From contig NZ_FODB01000035.1 in NCBI RefSeq assembly GCF_900110265.1, forward strand, positions 1-39,405: 39,405 nt of DNA, in the 5' to 3' direction. Below, in pieces: positions 1-9,738 of this stretch. Both the position numbers and the translations under genes were made by a program. Positions within the stretch are counted from its first letter, which is position 1. The number at the start of each line of letters is the position of its first letter. The notes under the pieces are model-generated. The model was not told the origin of the DNA and did not search any database. It saw only the letters and a program-made list of their open reading frames with translations. Source of the stretch: Vreelandella aquamarina. GTDB taxonomy: Bacteria > Pseudomonadota > Gammaproteobacteria > Pseudomonadales > Halomonadaceae.

Positions 1-291
1 GATCGGGAGGAGCTGCTAGCGTTCTATGACTACCCGGCAGAACACTGGGTGCATATCCGCACCACCAACCCGATCGAGTCGACCTTCGCCACGGTCCGCC
101 TGCGGAGCAAGCGCAGCCGGAACTGCGGCTCCAGAGCGACGACCCTGGCGATGGTCTTCAAGCTGCTTCAGAGCGCCCAGAAGCGCTGGAAGCGGATCAA
201 GGGGTTCAACAAGCTGGAGCTGGTCGTGAACAACGTCCAGTTCAAGGACGGCGAACCCTTGACCGATCAGTCAGACAGGACTGCCGCCTGA
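1..291 (+). CDS. IS256-family transposase, C-terminal part (truncated by window edge)
   Basis: Frame 1 is open from the first base to the TGA at 289-291. It encodes about 96 residues, including the RTTNPIES block followed by a basic stretch and a helical tail. This RTTN-x-IE arrangement is characteristic of the C-terminal part of IS256 (Mutator-type) transposases, which catalyse cut- or copy-out transposition through a DDE active site. The catalytic aspartates would be upstream, outside the window. The visible part has no frameshift, so the element may be intact. Confidence 0.8.
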   Translation, partial: DREELLAFYDYPAEHWVHIRTTNPIESTFATVRLRSKRSRNCGSRATTLAMVFKLLQSAQKRWKRIKGFNKLELVVNNVQFKDGEPLTDQSDRTAA

Positions 292-322
292 CCGGCCATA
301 CACAGAATTTGACAATAACTCC
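1..322 (+). mobile_element. Right end of an IS256-family insertion sequence
   Basis: The window opens inside the 3' part of an IS256/Mutator-type transposase gene. Its stop codon is at 289-291 and is followed by a short tail that contains ACACAGAATTTGACAATAAC, the kind of sequence found at IS256-family termini. The exact element end is inferred at about 315-325, because just beyond it an unrelated reading frame (thermostable hemolysin-like) begins on the opposite strand. The left end and its inverted repeat lie outside the window, so the terminal repeat and target duplication cannot be confirmed here. Confidence 0.7.
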
Positions 323-484
323 TGCCAAAAGGCCAAATAGGCGCGGTAGAAAGTGATGGACCGTGGCGTTGTGTTGATGCGCGAAACGCGCCTGTATCAA
401 CTGTTTTAGCTGCGTTTGATCATGTCTGTTAAGCGCTTCTTGCCAGCGCAAAGACGTTAAGGGCAGTGAACGTAGATGAGCCAT
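322..484 (-). pseudogene. Thermostable hemolysin-like protein, N-terminal fragment interrupted by the IS
   Basis: An ATG at 484 with a GGAGA ribosome site about nine bases upstream starts a minus-strand frame. About 53 residues in, this frame runs into the insertion sequence end. The encoded segment includes QLIQARFAHQHNATVHHFLP followed by RLFGL, which resembles the start of the thermostable hemolysin (delta-VPH, T_hemolysin) family as I remember it: an (R/K)-x-hydrophobic-I-x-x-(R/Y)FA block, then a HFxPRLLGL block. Family members are about 200 residues long, so roughly three quarters is missing here. The residues after the FGL block are encoded by the IS terminus. The rest of the gene may lie beyond the left end of the element. 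The family assignment is moderate because only a short stretch is left. Confidence 0.55.
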
Positions 485-573
485 CGGGCAATCTCCATCG
501 TATTTCCCGATACTCTCGTTGACATTACTTAACGAAAACTTAAACCTTGTAAAAAGGCATATTATCCTTTCGT

Positions 574-606
574 AGGCTTATTAAGCCTTAAAGTGATTAA
601 GCCTTA
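574..606 (+). promoter_or_regulatory. Palindrome plus repeated half-site in front of the GNAT gene
   Basis: AGGCTTA (574-580) and TAAGCCT (582-588) form a perfect inverted repeat around one base. The right arm, as TTAAGCCTTA at 581-590, recurs exactly at 597-606, 16 bases further on. The block lies 13-45 bases before the ribosome site of the following gene, where a repressor operator could sit. A TTGACA hexamer occurs upstream at 519-524 but has no good -10 at a standard distance. A regulatory role is inference. Confidence 0.35.
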
Positions 607-631
607 GGGTTACTAAATAAGGAGAGTCGTT

Positions 632-1531
632 GTGACATCCGACGCGCAGCGCCACCACGCTAGCCGCTATCAGGTGGTGCCCTGTCCCGCACATCGACGA
701 CGCGAAGCGCTGCTGCATTTAGCGGCTGTCCACACTCCTTCCCTGCAGGCTGGCTTGCAGCAGGCCTTAACGGCGTCGACTGAGTCTGATTGGCAGGGTT
801 TGTGGGTGGCGATGGAAGGCGAATATATACGCGCGACTGCCTGGGTACAGCCGCTGGCAAACCAAACGGCGCAGCTATGGCTGCCCAGGCATAACGATGC
901 CGCCGCCCAGGCTCTGTTGAGTGCCCTGCCGGGGTGGGTGAAGCAGCAGCCGATCATCCTTTGCCATGTGGTGCTCACTGAGCCGTGGGCAGCGTGGGAA
1001 GACACGTTAATTAAAAGCGGTATGCGTGCGATGGCCACCCTAGAGCATCGTGCGTGGCCATGCCGAGCAGCCCTAGCGCCTCAACAGCCGTTGAGATTAC
1101 GCCCTTTCAAGGCGTTAACGCTGGCTGAACAGCAGGCGTTACTGGCGCGGGTAGGTGAAGATTCTCTGGATTGCCCAGCGCTGCGCCATGCGCTGCCGGT
1201 TAGCACGCTGCTAGCTGGGTTCCAATCTCAGGCGACTTCGGCTTATCCACAACACTGGTATTGGCTGGAATACCAAGAAGAGCCGGTAGGAGTATTGTTG
1301 CTCGCCACCCCCTCTTTGCAGTGGAGCCTGCAACTTATGGGGCTGGTTCCGGAATGGCGCGGGCAGGGGCTGGGGCACGTTATTATTGAGCATGCCCAAA
1401 GCTTGGCTGCCCAGGCCGGGGCGCAGTGCTTAACTCTCACGGTGGATGAACAGAATACGCCTGCTCAGCGGGTTTATGCCCAAGCGGGGTTCATACAACT
1501 GGGGCGCGAGCGCTTGTTAGGGTGGTATTAA
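632..1531 (+). CDS. GNAT-family N-acetyltransferase
   Basis: A 299-residue protein with a C-terminal GNAT acetyltransferase fold. The acetyl-CoA pyrophosphate loop is RGQGLG at residues 243-248, preceded by the hydrophobic strand QLMGLVPEW. It is followed by the usual LTLTVDEQNTPAQRVYAQAGF segment, in which an Asn and a Tyr/Phe pair close the fold. The N-terminal 150 residues are less conserved and could be a degenerate second acetyltransferase domain. The GTG start at 632 is supported by AAGGAGAG at 619-626. The family transfers an acetyl group from acetyl-CoA to an amine; the substrate cannot be deduced. It faces away from the interrupted hemolysin gene and shares its upstream region. Confidence 0.8.
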   Translation: MTSDAQRHHASRYQVVPCPAHRRREALLHLAAVHTPSLQAGLQQALTASTESDWQGLWVAMEGEYIRATAWVQPLANQTAQLWLPRHNDAAAQALLSALPGWVKQQPIILCHVVLTEPWAAWEDTLIKSGMRAMATLEHRAWPCRAALAPQQPLRLRPFKALTLAEQQALLARVGEDSLDCPALRHALPVSTLLAGFQSQATSAYPQHWYWLEYQEEPVGVLLLATPSLQWSLQLMGLVPEWRGQGLGHVIIEHAQSLAAQAGAQCLTLTVDEQNTPAQRVYAQAGFIQLGRERLLGWY

Positions 1532-1809
1532 TCTGGCCGTTCAGTAGCGTCATCCTCCGCTTATCGGCGTTGTAGGTTGAATTGCCGCGCTTAGTAGCAT
1601 TTTCTTACCCTTTATGTTCTCGGTATACTAACTCTATACGTATGTCTTGGCGTTTCGGTGGCCGCGGTAGCACCATAGAGCGTGGCACGGCCGCACCCAA
1701 GGGCAAGAACGGTGTCTCCAGGCGCTAGGTATCCAGCATAAGCAAGAAACGGACGCACTCGTTTTGAAGCGCAACGCGTTTATTACATAAAACTTAAGAG
1801 GTGGTGAGA

Positions 1810-2631
1810 GTGAAATCTAAGCTGATCATGAGCGGGCTGGCGGCCCTTGGCGTCATGGCAGGCACATCCGGTGCTTATGCCCAAGATGCAGCGCGTGACG
1901 CAATCGCTGAGCGCCTGGCACCAGTAGGACAACTCTGCCTTCAAGGCCAAGACTGCGGCACGGCAGCAGCCCCTGCGGCTTCTAGCAGTGGCGGTGGTGG
2001 TGAAATTGACGGTGCCGGTATTTACAACAACGTCTGTATGGCGTGCCACGAAACGGGTGCCGCTGGAGCACCGGTGCGCGGTGACGAAGCGGCCTGGGCT
2101 GAGCGTACTGAGCAAGGTTTTGCCACGCTGCTAGACCACGCCATTAATGGTATTGGCGCAATGCCTGCCCGTGGCGGCAACCCCAACTTGTCAGACGAAG
2201 AAATGGAAGCGGTGACAGCGTATATGGTCGAGCCTGTCATGGAAGTTCCTGAGCTAGGTGGCGGTGATGAAGGCGCGGCTGCCGAAGCAACTGACGAGAG
2301 TAGTAGCGACGAGATGGCGACGGCAGATGCTGTGGCCAGCGAAGATGAAGCAGTCGCCAGTGAAGAAGACGCTTCCAGCGGTGGCAGCGGTTTAGACGGT
2401 GAAGCGCTTTACGCCAGTGTGGGCTGTGTGGCGTGTCACGCCGCTGGCGTGGCGGGTGCACCGAAGATTGGCGACGCTGAAGCTTGGGGCCCGCGTATTG
2501 AGCAGGGTACCGATGCACTCTACCAAAGCGTCTTCAACGGTAAAGGCGTGATGCCGCCGCGTGGTGGTAGCAGCGCTTCCGATGAAGAGATTATGGCCGT
2601 GGTTGATTACATGGTCTCACAAGTACAGTAA
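1810..2631 (+). CDS. Dihaem cytochrome c5-like protein, exported
   Basis: Electron-transfer protein of the periplasm with two class I cytochrome c domains. A signal peptide runs to about residue 24 (cleavage after AYA). The first haem motif CMACH is at 76-80 with Met118 as likely axial ligand, and the second, CVACH, is at 206-210 with Met248. Both domains carry the GMP/AMPxRGG signature of cytochrome c5. A Cys pair (Cys43, Cys49) precedes the first domain. The domains are joined by an acidic, Ser/Ala-rich linker (about 145-195), which would suit a salt-loving host. The GTG at 1810 is chosen because AAGAGG at 1796-1801 is eight bases upstream; an in-frame GTG at 1801 has no such site. It stands alone, convergent with rep, and probably feeds a terminal oxidase. 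Confidence 0.9.
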   Translation: MKSKLIMSGLAALGVMAGTSGAYAQDAARDAIAERLAPVGQLCLQGQDCGTAAAPAASSSGGGGEIDGAGIYNNVCMACHETGAAGAPVRGDEAAWAERTEQGFATLLDHAINGIGAMPARGGNPNLSDEEMEAVTAYMVEPVMEVPELGGGDEGAAAEATDESSSDEMATADAVASEDEAVASEEDASSGGSGLDGEALYASVGCVACHAAGVAGAPKIGDAEAWGPRIEQGTDALYQSVFNGKGVMPPRGGSSASDEEIMAVVDYMVSQVQ

Positions 2632-2676
2632 GCGTTAGCAGCCCGCTCTCATGGGGCGGGTAGGCCAGGCGTTATA

Positions 2677-2718
2677 AAATATCCACAGGTGGGTGCTCCA
2701 AACCCTCTGTGGATATTT
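2677..2718. terminator. Bidirectional intrinsic terminator between cytochrome c5 and rep
   Basis: A 12-bp perfect stem (AAATATCCACAG at 2677-2688, CTGTGGATATTT at 2707-2718) is followed by a T run to 2722. The loop can pair further (GGGT/ACCC). The flanking A and T runs allow it to end transcripts from both convergent genes. A second GC-rich hairpin (CCCGC/GCGGG) lies just upstream at about 2643-2660. Confidence 0.85.
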
Positions 2719-2751
2719 TTTTGCGCGATACATAGCGCTTGCCCAGCACGC

Positions 2752-4821
<2,070 letters not shown>

Positions 4822-4929
4822 GGCGAAGGGTGACCTCTACAAGTGTTTCGGGGCAATTTCTATTACAATCAGCGGCGCTGACGAAGGCGCAGCAGGCTAA
4901 TACAGCAGGTAACTCATAGGCAGGTGGTG

Positions 4930-5412
4930 ATGTTTGAAGTAGCGCTATTCGAGCCGCGCATGGCTCCCAATACGGGCAACATTATGCGCCTAGTGGCGAA
5001 CAACGGCTGCCGTCTCCATTTGATCGAGCCGCTGGGCTTTGATCTCGAAGAGAAAAAGCTGCGCCGCGCTGGTTTAGACTACCGCGACCTTGCCAACGTG
5101 ACCCGTCACGCGGATTTTACGGCGTTTTACACCGCCATGCAGGGGCGCACCATCTGGGCGATTACCACCAAAGGCACCCGCGCCCACAGTGATGCCAACT
5201 TCGCACCGGGGGATGTGCTGCTGTTCGGCTCGGAAACCGCCGGGCTCTCCCCCGAGGTGCACGCCATGCTGCCCGCAGAGCAAAAACTGCGCATTCCCAT
5301 GCAGCCCAACAACCGCAGCCTGAACCTCTCCAACGCCGTGGCGGTGGTCAGTTACGAAGCGTGGCGCCAACAAGACTACGCTGGCGCACTGCCCATGGGC
5401 GACGCAACCTAA
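4930..5412 (+). CDS. trmL: tRNA (cytidine/uridine-34 2'-O)-methyltransferase TrmL
   Basis: SPOUT-class methyltransferase that puts a 2'-O-methyl group on the wobble base of tRNA-Leu isoacceptors, using S-adenosylmethionine. The 160 residues show all three SPOUT blocks: PNTGNIMR at 13-20, [11 protein letters not shown] at 97-107 and [18 protein letters not shown] at 122-139, which form the trefoil knot. The LRRAGLDY segment (45-51) is typical of the TrmL branch. The ATG at 4930 is preferred over two in-frame GTG codons at 4924 and 4927. Family members begin directly with this short hydrophobic strand, and AGG at 4922-4924 is suitably spaced. The stop overlaps the stop of pyrE by four bases on the other strand. 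Confidence 0.93.
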   Translation: MFEVALFEPRMAPNTGNIMRLVANNGCRLHLIEPLGFDLEEKKLRRAGLDYRDLANVTRHADFTAFYTAMQGRTIWAITTKGTRAHSDANFAPGDVLLFGSETAGLSPEVHAMLPAEQKLRIPMQPNNRSLNLSNAVAVVSYEAWRQQDYAGALPMGDAT

Positions 5413-6074
5413 CCGGCGATACCGTAGCGGTCGCGGTACGCACGCACGGCCTCGGCATGGCTGCTGAGGTCGCTACCTGACTGCTCTTCCAGGTAGGTGA
5501 GCACTTGCTCAAGCGACACGATGCTGACCACCGGCACGCCATACTGGGACTGCACTTCCTGGATGGCGCTCTGCTCGCCCTGGCCACGCTCCTGGCGGTC
5601 CAGGGCAATGATCACCCCACCGGCACGGGCACCGCTCTGCTCAATCAGGCCCATCACTTCACGGATCGCGGTGCCTGCGGTGATCACGTCATCAATGATC
5701 AAAATATCGCCAGACAGCGGCGCGCCCACAATGTTGCCGCCTTCGCCGTGGGTTTTGGCTTCTTTGCGATTGAAGGAGTAAGGCATATCCAGGTCGTGGT
5801 GGTCGGCCAGCGCCGCCGCGGTGACTGCAGCCAGTGGAATGCCCTTATAAGCAGGGCCAAACAGCACGTCAGCCTTTAAGCCGCTATCAACCATCGCCTG
5901 GGCGTAAAAGCGGCCTAGCTTGGCCAGCGCACGGCCCGTCTGAAACAGCCCAGCGTTGAAAAAGTAGGGGCTAACGCGGCCAGATTTCAGCGTAAACTCG
6001 CCAAACTTAAGTACGCCCTGTTCAATGGCAAAAGCAATGAAATCGCGCTGGTAGGGTTGTAGAGTGGTGGCCAC
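5409..6074 (-). CDS. pyrE: Orotate phosphoribosyltransferase
   Basis: Converts orotate and PRPP to orotidine 5'-phosphate, the fifth step of pyrimidine synthesis. The PRPP-binding signature [11 protein letters not shown] is at residues 126-136 and the catalytic loop with [13 protein letters not shown] at 101-113. The N-terminus ([20 protein letters not shown]) matches E. coli PyrE closely. A longer frame begins at 6110, but the GTG at 6074 fits the family length (221 residues) and has GAGGA six bases upstream, so it is the likely start. pyrE and crc diverge from a shared 141-base region, the same arrangement as I recall in Pseudomonas. Confidence 0.95.
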   Translation of the reverse strand: MATTLQPYQRDFIAFAIEQGVLKFGEFTLKSGRVSPYFFNAGLFQTGRALAKLGRFYAQAMVDSGLKADVLFGPAYKGIPLAAVTAAALADHHDLDMPYSFNRKEAKTHGEGGNIVGAPLSGDILIIDDVITAGTAIREVMGLIEQSGARAGGVIIALDRQERGQGEQSAIQEVQSQYGVPVVSIVSLEQVLTYLEEQSGSDLSSHAEAVRAYRDRYGIAG

Positions 6075-6215
6075 GGCATTCCTCACTAAGCGGTAGGTTT
6101 CAATCGGCACGAAAGCAACAATAAAAGTAGGGTAAATGGCAAGTTTTACTCACGGCCTTTACCCAAACGTCTAAACGTCGGGTATCATACAGCAGCGACG
6201 CAAAAGGGACGATTT

Positions 6216-6983
6216 ATGAAAATTGCCAGCATCAATGTCAATGGTATACGTGATGCCGTCGACCGTGGCTTCCTGGACTGGCTGGCTCAGCAGGATGCCG
6301 ACGTGGTCTGCGTGCAGAACATCAAGGCGAAAAGTTTCGAACTGGGTGACCATATCCTCTATCCGGAAGGCTACGAAGGCTACTTCCTGGATGCCGAGGA
6401 GGATGGTTTCTCCGGTGTGGCACTCTATTGCCGCAAAATCCCCAAAGCCATCATGTACGGCCTGGGGTTCCCTCAGTGCGACCACGAAGGGCGCTTTCTG
6501 CAGGCGGATTACGACCGCTTCAGCATTGCCACCTTCCTGATGCCTGATGGAAGTGACCAAAAAGCCAAACAGGCGTTTATGGAGCAGTACCAGGAGTACC
6601 TGACGAAGATGTCGCGCAAACGCCGCGAATACATCATCTGCGGTACTTGGCACATTGCCCATAAAACCATCGATTTGGCCAACTGGTCGGACAACCAGCT
6701 CACCTCGGGCTTCCGCCCGGAAGAGCGTGCCTGGATGGATCAGGTGCTTGGCCCCACCGGCTTTATCGACACCTTCCGCGAAATTAATCGCGATGCAGGC
6801 GAGTACACCTGGTGGCCAAAACTTGACCAAGACGTGCCCCGTGATCGTCAAGAAGGCTGGCGGATCGACTACCAACTGGTCGGCCCCAACTTCCGTCGTC
6901 ACGTGGTGGACGCGTGGATTGATTACGATGCGACCTTCTCCGAGTTCGCACCGCTGATCGTTGAGTATGATTTAGCGCTCTAA
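6216..6983 (+). CDS. crc: Crc-type catabolite repression control protein (ExoIII fold, catalytic residues lost)
   Basis: The 255 residues have the exonuclease III/endonuclease-exonuclease-phosphatase fold, but key catalytic positions are replaced. The metal-binding Glu of ExoIII is Asn35 (VQNIK), the GDxN motif is GTWHIA with Thr144 and His146, and the terminal SDH is SEF (242-244). This loss pattern and the segments GLGF, GRFLQADYD, KRREYI, PERAWMD and WWP match Pseudomonas Crc. Crc does not cut DNA; together with Hfq it silences mRNAs of less favoured carbon pathways. The position next to pyrE and rph is also as in Pseudomonas. An A-rich AAAAGGGA ribosome site precedes the ATG. No CrcZ-like RNA was seen in the window. 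Confidence 0.88.
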   Translation: MKIASINVNGIRDAVDRGFLDWLAQQDADVVCVQNIKAKSFELGDHILYPEGYEGYFLDAEEDGFSGVALYCRKIPKAIMYGLGFPQCDHEGRFLQADYDRFSIATFLMPDGSDQKAKQAFMEQYQEYLTKMSRKRREYIICGTWHIAHKTIDLANWSDNQLTSGFRPEERAWMDQVLGPTGFIDTFREINRDAGEYTWWPKLDQDVPRDRQEGWRIDYQLVGPNFRRHVVDAWIDYDATFSEFAPLIVEYDLAL

Positions 6984-7010
6984 GCGTTAGCTACTTCCCG
7001 CGTCGCACCT

Positions 7011-7041
7011 GCAACAGGCCGGCTTACCGCTGGCCTGTTGC
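7011..7041. terminator. Hairpin between convergent crc and rph
   Basis: GCAACAGGCC (7011-7020) and GGCCTGTTGC (7032-7041) form a perfect 10-bp stem with an 11-base loop. It lies 28 bases after the crc stop and 29 bases from the rph stop. There is no T run on either side, so it may act as a weak or factor-dependent terminator, or protect the 3' end. Confidence 0.5.
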
Positions 7042-7069
7042 GTTCAGGGCTCCGTAATACCGAGTTCCC

Positions 7070-7807
7070 TTAACCGCGAATGCCCAGCGCTTCACGCTGC
7101 TTCTCGCGCAATTCATCACCGGCTTTCTCGGCCAAATCCAGCATCGCGTTCAGCTCTTTACGGTTAAACGCGCCCGCTTCCGCCGTGCCCTGTACTTCAA
7201 TCAGCTCGGCGCTTTCGGTCATCACCACGTTCAGGTCGGTGTCGGCTTTGCTATCTTCGGGGTAATCCAGGTCCAGCACCGGCACGCCTTTGTAGATGCC
7301 CACCGAGATCGCGCTGACCAGCTGCTTGAAGGGGTCGCCCTTGATCTTCTTTTCTCGCTGCAGGTAGCGAAGCGCATCCACCAGCGCCACGCAGCCGCCG
7401 GTAATCGCCGCCGTACGCGTGCCGCCATCGGCCTGGATGACATCGCAATCCACGGTAATGGTGAACTCACCCAGCTTCTTCAAATTCACCGCTGCGCGCA
7501 GGCTGCGGCCAATCAGCCGCTGAATCTCCAGCGTGCGGCCACCCTGTTTGCCGCGGGTCGCTTCGCGGCCACTGCGGGAGTGGGTGGCGCGGGGCAGCAT
7601 GCCGTATTCGGCGGTAATCCAGCCCTGATTTTTACCGCGCAGCCAGCGCGGCACGCCCGCTTCCACGCTCGCGTTACACAGCACCTTGGTATCGCCAAAC
7701 TCCACCAGCACGGAGCCTTCCGCATGGCGGGTGTAATCACGGGTCAAGCGAATCTCACGGAGCTGGTCGGCCTCGCGACCGCTGGGGCGAACTACATCAG
7801 GACGCAT
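7070..7807 (-). CDS. rph: Ribonuclease PH
   Basis: Phosphate-dependent 3'-5' exoribonuclease that trims tRNA 3' ends. The 245-residue protein has the RNase PH core from end to end: [11 protein letters not shown] at the N-terminus, an arginine-rich block [20 protein letters not shown] at about 85-104, the [17 protein letters not shown] block at 121-137 and the acidic [16 protein letters not shown] catalytic segment near 178-193. The length is close to the family's usual 238. A GAGG ribosome site lies in front of the ATG. It diverges from yicC, a frequent neighbour in proteobacteria. No frameshift is visible near the C-terminus, unlike the well-known E. coli K-12 lesion. Confidence 0.95.
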   Translation of the reverse strand: MRPDVVRPSGREADQLREIRLTRDYTRHAEGSVLVEFGDTKVLCNASVEAGVPRWLRGKNQGWITAEYGMLPRATHSRSGREATRGKQGGRTLEIQRLIGRSLRAAVNLKKLGEFTITVDCDVIQADGGTRTAAITGGCVALVDALRYLQREKKIKGDPFKQLVSAISVGIYKGVPVLDLDYPEDSKADTDLNVVMTESAELIEVQGTAEAGAFNRKELNAMLDLAEKAGDELREKQREALGIRG

Positions 7808-7926
7808 AGCACCTCACATCATCTTAAAAGTGGAAAAGCCCTCTATTGTACACGTCTGAGCGTGCGCGGATGGGCCTATCGGTTAGACTGTTCGGAATCA
7901 CATTGATGTAAAGGATGCATCGACTT

Positions 7927-8805
7927 ATGGCCGCTTCCCGCCGCGTACACAGCATGACCGCCTTCGCCCGCACCGAGCAGGCCGCCCCGTTTGGCACCCT
8001 GCAGGTCGAGATTCGCTCGGTGAACCAGCGCTACCTAGAGCCGCACTTTCGCCTACATGAAAGCCTGCGAGATTTAGAGCCGGTGCTGCGCGAAGCACTG
8101 CGCACGCGCCTGGCCCGAGGCAAGGTAGAGTGCAGCGTACGCTTTGAGAGCGCTGATACCGCCCAAGTACCGGCCGTGAACGCCCAGCGCCTAAAAGAGA
8201 TAGCCGATACCCTGGCCGCCATTCAGCAGCAGGTGCCCAGCGCCGTGCCGCCCACCACGCTAGCGCTGCTCAATCAGCCCGGCGTGATGGAAACCCAGCA
8301 CCTCGACCAAGACGCCATTAAAGCCGCCGCCAAAACGCTCTTCAACCAAGCGCTGGATGAACTGATCGACGCCCGCGCCCGCGAAGGCGATAAGCTGGCC
8401 GAGATGATCACCACCCGCCTAGACGCCGTCAGCGAGCAAGTGGCCACCGTACGCAGCCTGCTGCCGCAGATTCTGGAACGCCAACGCACCCAGCTGCTAG
8501 AGCGTTTAGAAATCGCCAAAACCGAACTCGACCCCCAACGCCTGGAAGCCGAGCTGGTACTGGTAGCCCAAAAAGCCGACGTAGACGAAGAGCTAGACCG
8601 CCTAACGGCGCACATTGAAGAAGTGCGCCACCAGCTCGCCCAAAAAGGCCCCAAAGGCCGCCGCCTGGACTTCCTGATGCAAGAGCTCAACCGCGAAGCG
8701 AATACACTTTCATCGAAATCCGTGGTGGCAGAGACGACCCGCTGCGCGGTGGAGTTGAAGGTGCTGATCGAGCAGATGCGGGAGCAGATTCAAAATATTG
8801 AGTGA
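7927..8805 (+). CDS. yicC: YicC-family endoribonuclease
   Basis: The protein has an N-terminal YicC_N domain (HSMTAFARTEQ, then EIRSVNQRYLEPHFRL) and a C-terminal DUF1732 domain ending in GRRLDFLMQELNREANTLSSKS, the most conserved block of the family. E. coli YicC has been described as an RNase involved in small-RNA turnover; here the role is inferred from family membership. Two in-frame ATGs are possible. The one at 7915 directly abuts the AAGGA, so the one at 7927, 11 bases after it, is preferred and gives 292 residues. The gene overlaps the next one by one base (TGATG), so the two may be co-transcribed. Confidence 0.92.
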   Translation: MAASRRVHSMTAFARTEQAAPFGTLQVEIRSVNQRYLEPHFRLHESLRDLEPVLREALRTRLARGKVECSVRFESADTAQVPAVNAQRLKEIADTLAAIQQQVPSAVPPTTLALLNQPGVMETQHLDQDAIKAAAKTLFNQALDELIDARAREGDKLAEMITTRLDAVSEQVATVRSLLPQILERQRTQLLERLEIAKTELDPQRLEAELVLVAQKADVDEELDRLTAHIEEVRHQLAQKGPKGRRLDFLMQELNREANTLSSKSVVAETTRCAVELKVLIEQMREQIQNIE

Positions 8806-9668
8806 TGAAGATGAGTCGAGCGACACCCTGGAGTGCTGGCGAGGTAGAGGCAACCATTGCTACCTACCGGCAGATGCTAGTAGCAGAACTGAGCGGGCAA
8901 AGTTCTAACAAGCGCGCACTTAATCGAGCGCTGATGATACAGCTTGATGGCCGCTCGGCCAGTGCCATAGAGTTCAAGCACTGCAATATCAGCGCAGTGT
9001 TACGCGATGCCAACTGCCCCTATGTCGATGGCTATAAGCCGCGTAGCAACTATCAACAAAGCCTAGTTGAAGCTGTCGAGGGGCTGTTGTTGCGAAGCGA
9101 GCTTGTTGATCGCGCAGCGCGTTTGGCCGCTGATCTTCCAGTGATTGATACCACTGGCATCGTAGACGAGCGCATTATCGTCGAACCTCCTAGAACGACA
9201 CCGCCGCAACAAGGCGTTCGAGAATTCCGCGCCGACTATTCAGTGCGCCCGCCGCAAAAACGGGACTACCTGGCCCGGGAAACCCGCAACCGCGAGCTTG
9301 GGCTAGCCGGTGAGCACCTAGTGATTCGGTTCGAGCAGCACCGGCTGATCCAAGCTGGGTACGATAAGCTGGCGGAGAGGGTCGAGCACGTTGCGGTAAC
9401 TCAGGGTGACGGGCTGGGGTTCGATATCCGTTCCTTCGAGCCCGACGGCAGTGATCGGCTGATTGAAGTCAAAACCACCGCCTTTGCCAAAGAGAGTGCG
9501 TTTTTTATTACGCCCAACGAGCTCGAATGCTCGCGTGCCCATTCGGAACACTATCATTTGTTCCGACTGTTCAACTTCCGCAAGGGGCCGAAGCTTTTTT
9601 TCTTGAAAGGTGATCTCCACGAACAGCTCTGGCTGGAGCCAAATAGCTACCGGGCGGGAGTACGTTAA
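8805..9668 (+). CDS. DUF3883 protein with PD-(D/E)XK-like C-terminal domain
   Basis: A 287-residue protein of unproven function. Residues 10-95 resemble an N-terminal domain seen in DUF3883 and ScoMcrA-like proteins (EVEATIATYRQML, then SAIEFKHCNISAVL and VDGYKPRSNYQ). The C-terminal DUF3883 domain runs from about 160: NRELGLAGE (162-170), GLGFDIRSFE (203-212) and LIEVKTT (219-225). Glu170, Asp207 and Glu221-x-Lys223 have the spacing of a PD-(D/E)XK nuclease core. DUF3883 domains are often found in restriction-like and antiphage proteins. The start overlaps the yicC stop (TGATG), which suggests recent attachment to that transcript. It is convergent with a second nuclease-like gene. A nuclease activity is inference from the motif. 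Confidence 0.8.
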   Translation: MKMSRATPWSAGEVEATIATYRQMLVAELSGQSSNKRALNRALMIQLDGRSASAIEFKHCNISAVLRDANCPYVDGYKPRSNYQQSLVEAVEGLLLRSELVDRAARLAADLPVIDTTGIVDERIIVEPPRTTPPQQGVREFRADYSVRPPQKRDYLARETRNRELGLAGEHLVIRFEQHRLIQAGYDKLAERVEHVAVTQGDGLGFDIRSFEPDGSDRLIEVKTTAFAKESAFFITPNELECSRAHSEHYHLFRLFNFRKGPKLFFLKGDLHEQLWLEPNSYRAGVR

Positions 9669-9738
9669 TAGCTTAAAAGAGGGAGCTGCTTCAAGAAATC
9701 AAAACTTCAGCCGCTGAGATTGTTCGTGAAGCTATCGT

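Noticed and set aside
6171..6902. 243-codon minus-strand frame opposite crc
   Set aside because: It shadows the well-supported crc gene and has no family resemblance or ribosome site.
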